A stretch of 14,002 bases of DNA from Acidimicrobiia bacterium. GTDB taxonomy: Bacteria > Actinomycetota > Acidimicrobiia > IMCC26256 > JAENVU01. The notes below the pieces were generated by a model. The model did not search any database and was not told the origin of the DNA. It worked only from the letters and a program-made list of their open reading frames with translations. Below, piece by piece: positions 6,510 through 13,336 of the stretch (within the stretch, counting starts at the first letter, position 1; each line of letters opens with the position of its first letter). The stretch spans positions 1 through 14,002 of the forward strand of contig JANYLF010000075.1 in the NCBI GenBank assembly GCA_025357995.1, in the 5' to 3' direction. The position numbers and the translations under genes are program-made.

Positions 6510-8580
6510 TTACCGCGTGTCATGCCGCGGGTCGGCGCGGGCATCGTGGCTGCGGGCGACTGCGCGGTCCATGAGCACGCGATGCGCGTCCACGCCGGTG
6601 ATGGTGGGAAGTCGGTGCCAGTCGCCCGCGCGGTCGAGCTCCCACACTTGGGTGTCATCGGCCAGCTCGACGTCGAGTAACTCGGCGAGGCGGCGTCGCA
6701 AACTCGGTGCGCGGACGGGAACGAGAGCTTCGACCCGACGGTCCAAGTTGCGGGGCATGATGTCGGCTGAACCGATGAGGTACTCGGCGGATTCGGGGTC
6801 GGCGCCGAAGCAAAATATCCGCGAGTGTTCGAGGAATCGGCCGAGCAGGGATCGCACCCGGATGGTGTCGGAGAGGCCGGGCACCCCGGGACGCAAGCAG
6901 CAGATGCCGCGGACAAGCAGGTCGATCGGTGTGCCGCTTGCCGACGCCGCGTAGAGCGCGTCGATCGTCTCGGGATCCACGAGCGCGTTCATCTTCATCA
7001 CGATGCGACCGTCCGCGCCCAGATCGGCTTCGGCGCGGATGCGATCGAGGATGCCATCGCGCAATCCGTGGGGCGCCACGAGGAGTTGGCGGTAGCGGCG
7101 CGGCCGGGAGTACCCGGTGAGGGAGTTGAACAGCTCGGTGAGATCCTCGCCCACATCGGGATCCGAGGTGAGCAGTCCGAGGTCCTCGTAGAGGTTGGCG
7201 GTCACGGAGTTGTAGTTGCCCGTGCCCACGTGGCAGTAGCGCCGGATCCCGGTGTGCTCATTGCGGACGACGAGCAGGATCTTGGTGTGGGTCTTGAGCC
7301 CGACGAGCCCGTACACCACGTGGACGCCGGCTTCTTCGAGCTCACGCGCCCGCTCGACGTTGATGGCCTCGTCGAATCGGGCCTTGACCTCGACGAGGGC
7401 GACGACCTGCTTGCCCGCCTGCGCGGCCCGCACGAGCGAGTCGACGATCGAGCTCTGCTGACTCCCGGTGCGGTACAGCGTCTGCTTGATCGCGAGCACG
7501 TTGGGATCTCGCGATGCCTGTTCGACGAAGGCGGCCACGCTGGTGCTGAACGAGTCGTAGGGATGATGCACGAGCACGTCGGTCGATTCGAGCACGCGGA
7601 AGAGGTCGGGCGCGGTGTCGCCGCGTCCCAGGACGGCCTGGGTTTGCGGCACCCACGGCTCGTCCTTGAGCTCCGGACGATCGAGCGCGCAGAGTGTCCA
7701 CAGCCCGGAAAGGTCGAGCGGACCATCGATGACGGTCACGTCGTGCGGCGAGAGTTCGAGCTCGCGGATGAGGAGCGCACGAATGTCTTCGTCCATGGTG
7801 GCATCGACTTCGAGCCGCACGACGTGACCGGACCGATTGCGCAGGTTGAGCACGCTCTCGACGGCTTCGAGGAGATCCTCGTTCTCGTCGTCGAGTTCGA
7901 AGTCGGCGTCGCGGGTGACGCGGAACGGGTAGTTCGCCGTGATCTCCATGCCGGGAAAGAGTTGATCGAGATGCGCGGCGATCACTTGCTCGAGCGGTAC
8001 GAAGCGTTCGCCGTCGGGCATCACGACGAACCGCGGGAGCAGTGGCGGAACCTTGACGCGCGCGAAGCGTTGCTCCTGCGTGTCGGGGTCCAATACTTGG
8101 ACCGCGAGATTGAGTGAGAGATTCGAGATGTACGGGAACGGGTGCGCCGGATCGACGGCCAGCGGTGTGAGTACCGGAAACACCCGCGATTGAAAGACGT
8201 CGACGAGGTACTTGCGATCGTCCTCGTCGAGATCCTCCCAGCGGGAGAACACGATGCCTTCCTCGACGAGCGCGGGCGATGACGGACGTGAACAATGCGG
8301 CCTGACGAGTGACCAGCGTTCGAATCTCTTCCCGAATGGCGTCGAGCTGTTCGCTCGGGCGCAAACCGTCGGGCGACGTGCCCCGTACCCCAGCCTTGAC
8401 CTGCTCTTGCAGACCCGAGACCCGGACTTGGACGAACTCGTCGAGGTTGGTGCTGAAGATGGCGAGGAACTTGGCGCGCTCGAGGAGTGGTCGATCCGAT
8501 GCCTCGGCCAACTCGAGTACTCGGGCGTTGAAGGCCAGCCAGGAGAGCTCTCGATTCAAGAGCCTTTCCTGGTCCGACAT
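6510..8580 (-). pseudogene. ppk1: Polyphosphate kinase PPK1, frameshifted near 8271
   Basis: PPK1 makes inorganic polyphosphate from ATP, reversibly, through a phosphohistidine intermediate. Residues 1-103 (8580 to 8272) hold the start of the N-terminal domain, with LNRELSWLAFNARVL and the NLDEF motif at N45. The remaining roughly 586 residues (8270 to 6510) lie in another frame. That part contains the phosphohistidine region RRYCHVGTGNYN (His codon at 7230-7232) and LGRFLEHSRIF with the second conserved histidine. The frames join after GCC CGC at a GC-rich CGCG; one extra G at 8271, or two lost bases, explains it. Corrected length is about 690 residues, normal for PPK1, and the rest looks intact, so a sequencing error is as likely as real inactivation. 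No Shine-Dalgarno sequence precedes the ATG. Confidence 0.9.
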
Positions 8581-8586
8581 GGTGGC

Positions 8587-8592
8587 ATCGTA
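8587..8592 (-). promoter_or_regulatory. Possible -10 element for a leaderless ppk1 transcript
   Basis: On the minus strand TACGAT, a TAnnnT match, is followed by exactly six bases and then the ppk1 ATG. Transcription starting at the usual distance would begin at or next to the A of the start codon, and no ribosome site is visible. This geometry is what leaderless actinobacterial genes show. It is inferred from spacing and hexamer only. Confidence 0.4.
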
Positions 8593-8662
8593 CCGATCCC
8601 TCCCGAGACCGGGTACCGGCGCGATCCACCCCGGGGGGACGAGGCGGATCGGAGGGGGCCGG

Positions 8663-8668
8663 TAGCCT
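8663..8668 (+). promoter_or_regulatory. Possible -10 element for the MFS gene
   Basis: TAGCCT fits TAnnnT and lies ten bases before the ATG at 8679, predicting a leader of only a few bases. A GGAGGGGG stretch at 8651-8658 is too far upstream to act as a ribosome site. It shares the 98-base divergent region with the ppk1 promoter candidate. Confidence 0.25.
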
Positions 8669-8678
8669 CGATTCGGCG

Positions 8679-9935
8679 ATGGTCACCCGCGACCCCCGAA
8701 CCTACGAGCTCAACCCTTTTGGCCGGCTGGCTGTCGCGCACGCGGCGTCATCGGTCGGTGACGCGTGCCTGACGGTGTCGTTGGCGGGCTCGATCTTCTT
8801 CACCCAGAGTGTCGGCGAGTCGCGCACCCAGGTGCTGCTCTACCTCCTGTTGACGTTGGCGCCGTTTTCGATCGTGGCACCGGTCATCGGTCCAGCGCTG
8901 GACCGGAGCCGCGCCGGACGTCGCACCCTCATGGCCGTCGGATGCTTCGGCCGTGCACTCGTGTGCTTTCTCATGGTCGGACAACTCGACACGGTGTTGC
9001 TGTTTCCGCTCGCCTTCGTTGCTCTCGTCCTTTCGAAGGGTCATGCCGTCGCGAAGTCGTCCCTGGTCCCGGCCGTCGTGCGCGACGACAGCGAACTCGT
9101 GGAGGCCAACTCGCGGCTCTCGCTCATCGCAGTCATCGCCAGCGTGGCCGGCGGCTTGCCCGCGGCCGGCCTGGTGGCTGTCTTCGACGCCCGCTTCTCG
9201 CTGCTCATGGCGTCGATCATGTTCCTGGTGGCAGGAGTGCTGTCGACGCGTATCCAAGCGGTGGCGCGTCCGTCGGCTCCGGAGTCGGTGGAGGAGCGCG
9301 CGGAGCTCGCGATCCCGAGCATCGTGTTCGCGGGAACGGCGATGGCGGTGATGCGCGGGTGCGTGGGGTTCCTCACCTTCTTGCTCGCGTTTCTCTTGAA
9401 GGCGCGCGGTGAGGCGGCGTGGGTATTCGGCGTAGTGCTCGCGGCAAGCGCCGGAGGAGGCTTTATTGGCGTGATCATCACGCCTCGCTTGCGCCGCAAG
9501 TTGCGGGAAGAATCCATTTTGGCCGCGTCGCTCTTGGTGCCCGCGGTGATCGCGCTGCTCGCGGCCCGCGACGGGGGAACGTTGGGTGCGGTGGCGATCG
9601 GGTTCACCGTGGCAGCGGGGGCGGCCGCGGGGCGGATCGCGTTCGACAGCCTTGTGCATCGCGACGGTCCGGAGCATCTCCGCGGTCGTGCATTCGCACG
9701 GTTCGAAACCCGCTTTCAACTCTGCTGGGTCGCGGGTGCGCTGATCCCGGTCGCGTTGCTCAACGTCTTGAGCCGACGCTGGGGATTCTTCGTCCTCGCG
9801 CTCACGCTCTTCTTCGCGGGATTGTCCTACGTGGCGGGTCTGCGTTCCCGCGGCGAGTGGAGCGGATCGCGTCGAGCGCCGTCGCCGCGCCGCTTACCTC
9901 GGGGCGAACTCACGGACGGCCCCGCCGAAGAGTGA
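8679..9935 (+). CDS. MFS-type permease of unknown substrate
   Basis: This is a 418-residue polytopic membrane protein with roughly ten to twelve hydrophobic segments. The loop after the second helix contains GPALDRSRAGRR (71-82), the MFS motif A pattern. A central charged stretch (about 203-212, PSAPESVEERAELA) separates two halves of similar hydrophobic layout, as expected for MFS, and the C-terminus is a polar Arg/Pro-rich tail. Nothing in the sequence shows the substrate. It is transcribed divergently from ppk1 across 98 bases and ends three bases before the convergent dehydrogenase gene. The ATG at 8679 is used because the hydrophobic fold begins soon after it. Confidence 0.82.
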   Translation: MVTRDPRTYELNPFGRLAVAHAASSVGDACLTVSLAGSIFFTQSVGESRTQVLLYLLLTLAPFSIVAPVIGPALDRSRAGRRTLMAVGCFGRALVCFLMVGQLDTVLLFPLAFVALVLSKGHAVAKSSLVPAVVRDDSELVEANSRLSLIAVIASVAGGLPAAGLVAVFDARFSLLMASIMFLVAGVLSTRIQAVARPSAPESVEERAELAIPSIVFAGTAMAVMRGCVGFLTFLLAFLLKARGEAAWVFGVVLAASAGGGFIGVIITPRLRRKLREESILAASLLVPAVIALLAARDGGTLGAVAIGFTVAAGAAAGRIAFDSLVHRDGPEHLRGRAFARFETRFQLCWVAGALIPVALLNVLSRRWGFFVLALTLFFAGLSYVAGLRSRGEWSGSRRAPSPRRLPRGELTDGPAEE

Positions 9936-9938
9936 CGG

Positions 9939-10769
9939 TCAGGTCCAGCCCGACGTTGCGCCCTTGACCATGCCGAAGGGTCCTGACGGCCAGCGGTAGC
10001 AATCCATCAGCAGCTGGTCCACTTCGTCTTGGGTCGCCACACCCTCGTTCACGACCTTCTGCGCTTCCGCGACCATCGCAAAATACACGCGGTTGGCCAC
10101 GTAACCCCAGGCCATCGCGGTGTCCTGCACCACGACCGGATGCTTCCCGCATCGCAACGCCGCGGCGCATACCGTCGTGACCGTCTCGTCACTCGTGGCG
10201 CGGGTGCGAACGATCTCGGCGAACTTCATGACCGGCGCGGGCGACGCCCAATGCCATCCGACGCCGCGGTCTGCCCGATTGGTCGCGGCGCTGAGCGCTT
10301 GAATCGGGAAGCCGGACGAGTTGGAACACAGGATCGTGGACTGCGGCGCGGCGGCATCGAGATCGCGGAACACGCGAATCTTGAGGTCGAGCCGTTCGGG
10401 GACGGCCTCGATCACGAGATCGGTGTGGGCGGCCGCCTCGAAATCTTCGGTGAACGTGAGACGCGCCGCGGCGGCGTCGGCCTCTTCGCGGGTGAGCTTG
10501 CCGCGCGCCACGCCGGAGTCGAGTCCGTACCGGCCGACCGTCGCGTGCTCATGGCCGGTCCGCAATGCCGCGGGATCGATGTCGTACACCACGACATCGA
10601 ATCCGGCCGTCGCGGCCACTTGCGCGATCCCGCCTCCCATGACTCCTGCGCCCAACACGCCGATCCTCCGCTCTTGCTCCTTCGGAGCGGGCCGCTCAGG
10701 CCACGCTGCGCTGGTTGTTCGGCCGAAATCACGTAGCGGTCCCGCTGCGCTCTTGTTTTGCTGTGTCAT
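9939..10769 (-). CDS. 3-hydroxyacyl-CoA dehydrogenase family protein with truncated C-terminus
   Basis: This is a member of the NAD-dependent 3-hydroxyacyl/3-hydroxybutyryl-CoA dehydrogenase family, which oxidises the 3-hydroxy group of acyl-CoA in fatty-acid or butyrate pathways. The 276 residues start with a 35-residue extension. The Rossmann motif GAGVMG follows (40-45), with D63 at the end of the second strand. Family catalytic positions are present: the SNSS serines (151/152), H173 in GWHWASPAPVMKFAE, E185 and N226 in YVANR. The usual HFFNP asparagine is replaced by serine. After GPFGMVKGATSGWT the protein stops, about 40-45 residues earlier than typical, so the helical dimerisation/substrate domain is incomplete. 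The start overlaps the DUF2342 stop by ATGA (10766-10769). An in-frame start at 10796 is less likely. Activity is uncertain. Confidence 0.82.
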   Translation of the reverse strand: MTQQNKSAAGPLRDFGRTTSAAWPERPAPKEQERRIGVLGAGVMGGGIAQVAATAGFDVVVYDIDPAALRTGHEHATVGRYGLDSGVARGKLTREEADAAAARLTFTEDFEAAAHTDLVIEAVPERLDLKIRVFRDLDAAAPQSTILCSNSSGFPIQALSAATNRADRGVGWHWASPAPVMKFAEIVRTRATSDETVTTVCAAALRCGKHPVVVQDTAMAWGYVANRVYFAMVAEAQKVVNEGVATQDEVDQLLMDCYRWPSGPFGMVKGATSGWT

Positions 10770-12013
10770 TGGGGAAGATCGATGCGGGCGAGCCACAGGC
10801 CGGGGGCGTCGAGCTCGGCGGGCGTCGGCAGATGCTCGGGACCGGACCAGAGGCGGTTGAGACCTTCCATGCCGGCGCGTTCGACCACTCCGGCGCAGAA
10901 CGCTTGCCCGCGCTCGTAGTGCGTCCGATCGAGCTCGATGCCGAGCATGCCTTCCACGAACCGGCCGGCTTCGCCGCGCTCCACGTGATGGCGGCGCAGT
11001 GCCTCGTGGATTCGCGGGTAGTCGGTCAACAGGTGAGTACCGATGTGCTCGGTCACCAGATCGGCGTAGCCTTCGAGCACCATCGTGAATTGTTGGTTGC
11101 GCTCGAGGATCGCTCGTTGCCGATCACTCCGGAGCGCACCGAGCAGCACATCGGGACGTTGCGCGAGCTGGGCCATCGCGTCGGCATCGGTGGGATCCAC
11201 ATCCCCGAATGCATCGTCGAACGCGCGGGGATCGAGTTCGAACGCGCCGACGTACTCCGTCGCGATCTCGACGAGTCGCTCGCGCACCCAGGGCTGGGTT
11301 CGTTGCGCGGCGCGGACAGTCTCGGCGATGGCCACCGCGAAACGGACGTCGCGCGGTTCGATGGACCACGCCTCGGCGAAGCGGTCGATGTTCGGCGCGA
11401 CGAAGGTGATGACCGGCGGATGCATGGAGGGCAAGGGCAGGTCGAACCTTCCGAGCGCGTGCTGCGCGAGGTATCCGACCATCGAGCCGGTCTGCGCGCC
11501 GAGCAGGAGTGGACCGAGCATGCCCATGAGGCCGCGCATGCCGTCGGCGCCCATCGGCATCCCGAGCACGCCGGCTGTGGCTGCTTCGACCTCGGCATCG
11601 TCCGCGGCGTCGAGATCGGCCGCCATTGCGGTCTGCATCGTGGTTGCGAGCGTCTCGAGCACCGGCTTCAGGCCGTCGAGGTGGCGAGCCACCCACGTGC
11701 GCCGGTCGATGATCTCGATCGGGAGGGCCACAACATCGTCGAGTCCGGTCTCGGTGACGACAGGCCCGGAGGCCGCTCGGGCCAGCTCGACCAGCTCGGC
11801 CCGCGTCGCCTCCGCGATGGTCTCCGACGGGTCGTCCTCGAGCGCGACCTGCTCGGCGACTTGACGGGCGATTTCCCAGTTCAACGGCCCCGGCGACTGG
11901 AGGATTCGCATCGCTTCGGACAGATCGACCTGTGACAGATCGAACGGAAGTCCGAGCGCTCCGAACGGGTTGGCGGGGTCCGGATCGTCTCCGGTTTGAG
12001 GATCGTCGGCCAC
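10766..12013 (-). CDS. Zincin-like PF10103 (DUF2342) protein with degenerate metal site
   Basis: This is a 415-residue member of the PF10103/DUF2342 zincin-like family found mainly in actinobacteria. Supporting blocks are NWEIARQVAEQVA near 45-57, the Gly/Met-rich core MGADGMRGLMGMLGPLLLG (about 154-172), and the C-terminal RTHYERGQAFCAGVVERAGM followed by LNRLWSGPEHLPTPAEL. Active family members carry HEXXH right after a D(V/L)R...VA segment. Here that place reads DVRFAVAIAETVRAAQ, so HEXXH has become A230-E-T-V-R234 and both zinc-binding histidines are missing. It is probably not a peptidase. The start is GTG, with no ribosome site but a -10-like hexamer close upstream. It overlaps the dehydrogenase gene by ATGA and diverges from the SDR gene across only 21 bases. 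Confidence 0.85.
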   Translation of the reverse strand: MADDPQTGDDPDPANPFGALGLPFDLSQVDLSEAMRILQSPGPLNWEIARQVAEQVALEDDPSETIAEATRAELVELARAASGPVVTETGLDDVVALPIEIIDRRTWVARHLDGLKPVLETLATTMQTAMAADLDAADDAEVEAATAGVLGMPMGADGMRGLMGMLGPLLLGAQTGSMVGYLAQHALGRFDLPLPSMHPPVITFVAPNIDRFAEAWSIEPRDVRFAVAIAETVRAAQRTQPWVRERLVEIATEYVGAFELDPRAFDDAFGDVDPTDADAMAQLAQRPDVLLGALRSDRQRAILERNQQFTMVLEGYADLVTEHIGTHLLTDYPRIHEALRRHHVERGEAGRFVEGMLGIELDRTHYERGQAFCAGVVERAGMEGLNRLWSGPEHLPTPAELDAPGLWLARIDLPQ

Positions 12014-12019
12014 GCGGCC

Positions 12020-12025
12020 AGTCTA
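12020..12025 (-). promoter_or_regulatory. Possible -10 element for a leaderless PF10103 transcript
   Basis: On the minus strand TAGACT (TAnnnT) is followed by six bases and then the GTG start. The spacing is identical to the candidate before ppk1. No ribosome site is present between them. It lies inside the 21-base divergent gap. Confidence 0.4.
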
Positions 12026-12034
12026 GGGAAGCTC

Positions 12035-13078
12035 ATGACGACTTCTTCGGCCGCCCATTCCGTCGCGATCACCGGCGCGGCGGGCTTCGTCGGGTCGCAT
12101 CTCGTGCCCGCGCTGAGTGGCGCGGGCATCGAACGCATCGTCGGTCTCGATGTGCGCGACCCGACGCGCGCGGCACCGGGAGTGGAACATCACCTCGTCG
12201 ACGTCACGAGCCGTGACATCGCGGTGTGGCTGAGTGGAGTGGACACCATTGTGCATCTCGCCGCGATCGTGGATCCCGTGCCCGACGAATCGCTGATGGC
12301 GCGGGCCAACGTGGAGGGGACCCGGCGGATGCTCGAAGCCGCGGCTCGCACCGGTGTGCGCAAGATCGTCCGCGTGTCGACCGCCGCGGCGTACGGCGCG
12401 TGGGCATCGAACCCGGTACCGCTCACAGAGGACGCTCCGCTGCGACCCAATCCGGGCTTCGCACCGGCGATCTACGCGGCCGAAGCGGAACGCTTGCTGT
12501 TCGAATGGCAGCGCGAACACCCCGACGTGTGCGTCACCGTGTTGCGCGCCGCGCCGGTGCTGGGTGCCGGCGCCGAACACCTCTGGGCGCGGGTCTTGGC
12601 CGGTTGGCGTCGCCCGCGCATCCGAGGCGAAGGCGCGCCGGTCCAGGTCGTCCACGTCGAAGATCTCGTCAATGCCCTCGCGCTCGTGGTGCAGGCCGAT
12701 CATCCGGGGGTGTTCGATGTCGCCGCGCCCGGTTGGTTGGGCGTCGACGACGCGCGAACCTTGCTGCGGCGCGGTGTCCTACCGGCAATCCCCGTCGAGG
12801 TGATGCGGAGGGTCATAGCCCGTAGCTGGCAAGCGGGGGTGGGTGACATGCCACCGGCCATCCTGCCCTACTTGATGCATCCCTGGATCGTTGCCACCGA
12901 TCGGCTCGAAGCATTCGGTTGGCGGGCGGCGCACACGAATGAAGAGACGCTGCTGGAGACCCACGACGCGTTGGCGCATGTGGCGTCGCTGTCGCGGCCC
13001 GCGGTTGTTGCTGCCGTCGGCACCGCCGCCGTGGGCGTCGCCGGCGGAATCGCGCTCCGCCGGATCCTGCGCGACTGA
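12035..13078 (+). CDS. Extended SDR (NAD-dependent epimerase/dehydratase-like), probable tail-anchored membrane protein
   Basis: This is a 347-residue extended short-chain dehydrogenase/reductase. The nucleotide-binding GAAGFVG is at 14-20, D39 ends the second strand, HLAAIVD is at 74-80 and RVSTAAAYG (113-121) holds the usual Ser/Thr. Where the catalytic YxxxK is expected the sequence is IYAAEAERLL: Y147 is there but position 151 is alanine and no lysine is nearby. A C-terminal hydrophobic segment at about 323-341 followed by LRRILRD looks like a single membrane helix with a positive tail, a layout I recall in related actinobacterial proteins. The ATG at 12035 has AGGGA five bases upstream; a start at 11996 would lie inside the divergent gene. 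The substrate is unknown and catalytic competence is doubtful. Confidence 0.83.
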   Translation: MTTSSAAHSVAITGAAGFVGSHLVPALSGAGIERIVGLDVRDPTRAAPGVEHHLVDVTSRDIAVWLSGVDTIVHLAAIVDPVPDESLMARANVEGTRRMLEAAARTGVRKIVRVSTAAAYGAWASNPVPLTEDAPLRPNPGFAPAIYAAEAERLLFEWQREHPDVCVTVLRAAPVLGAGAEHLWARVLAGWRRPRIRGEGAPVQVVHVEDLVNALALVVQADHPGVFDVAAPGWLGVDDARTLLRRGVLPAIPVEVMRRVIARSWQAGVGDMPPAILPYLMHPWIVATDRLEAFGWRAAHTNEETLLETHDALAHVASLSRPAVVAAVGTAAVGVAGGIALRRILRD

Positions 13079-13099
13079 CTTCGGTGCGACGGACTCCCG

Positions 13100-13336
13100 T
13101 TAGGCGGCGGGTGCGCGGGCGAACACCTCGATGAGCGTGGCCGGCGTTCCGAGACCCACATCGTAGGTGTCCGCTTTCCCTCCAACCCCGATGAGCTCGG
13201 GTCCGAGGTCCCAAAAGAGGGTCCCGGCCGCATGGCCGGCCGCGGCTTCGTCGTAGGTCCGGCGAAACGCCGCGGCTCGTGCCGCGTCGCCCCGGGTCTG
13301 GGGAAAGCCGAACTCCTCGAGGAGCCAGGGCTTGCA
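13100..13336 (-). pseudogene. C-terminal fragment of a clan-A glycoside hydrolase (GH5/mannanase-like)
   Basis: The minus strand from about 13333 down to the stop at 13100 reads as the end of a (beta/alpha)8 glycosidase. KPWLLEEFGFP has the acidic nucleophile-type EFG strand. AAAFRRTYDEAAAGHAAGTLFWDLG then matches the last helix and the final strand with its Trp. A short tail ending EVFARAPAA closes it. Roughly 77 residues are recognisable. The frame stays open to the right as far as 13714, but beyond about 13335 its sequence is Arg-rich and is simply the antisense of the plus-strand glycosidase. The catalytic N-terminal three quarters are therefore missing from this place. Family assignment within clan A is tentative. 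Confidence 0.68.
13313..13324. repeat. 12-bp perfect palindrome close to the glycosidase junction
   Basis: CTCCTCGAGGAG is its own reverse complement and encodes Leu-Leu-Glu-Glu on both strands. It lies about ten bases left of the point where the two opposite-strand glycosidase fragments meet, and the 4-base palindrome TGCA (13333-13336) lies at the meeting point itself. Short inverted sequences of this kind can help inversions or chimeric joins. Confidence 0.75.

Noticed and set aside
6825..8117. Plus-strand 430-residue open frame
   Set aside because: It is the antisense of ppk1, whose motifs are unmistakable on the minus strand, and its own composition is His/Arg/Glu/Gly-rich and pattern-free.
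8250..8275. Programmed frameshifting in ppk1, or an independent start at the GTG at 8252
   Set aside because: No slippery heptamer or clear downstream structure is visible, and a protein starting at 8252 would lack the conserved N-terminal domain including NLDEF.
8212..8772. Plus-strand open frame over the ppk1 start and the divergent promoter region
   Set aside because: It overlaps the conserved PPK1 N-terminus on the other strand and has no family features of its own.
8748..9719. Minus-strand 323-residue open frame
   Set aside because: It is the shadow of the MFS gene and shows a highly charged sequence with no recognisable fold.
13079..13333. Plus-strand open frame left of the junction as the N-terminal part of the right glycosidase
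   Set aside because: It is open only because it is complementary to the left fragment; it shows no barrel motifs or signal peptide.
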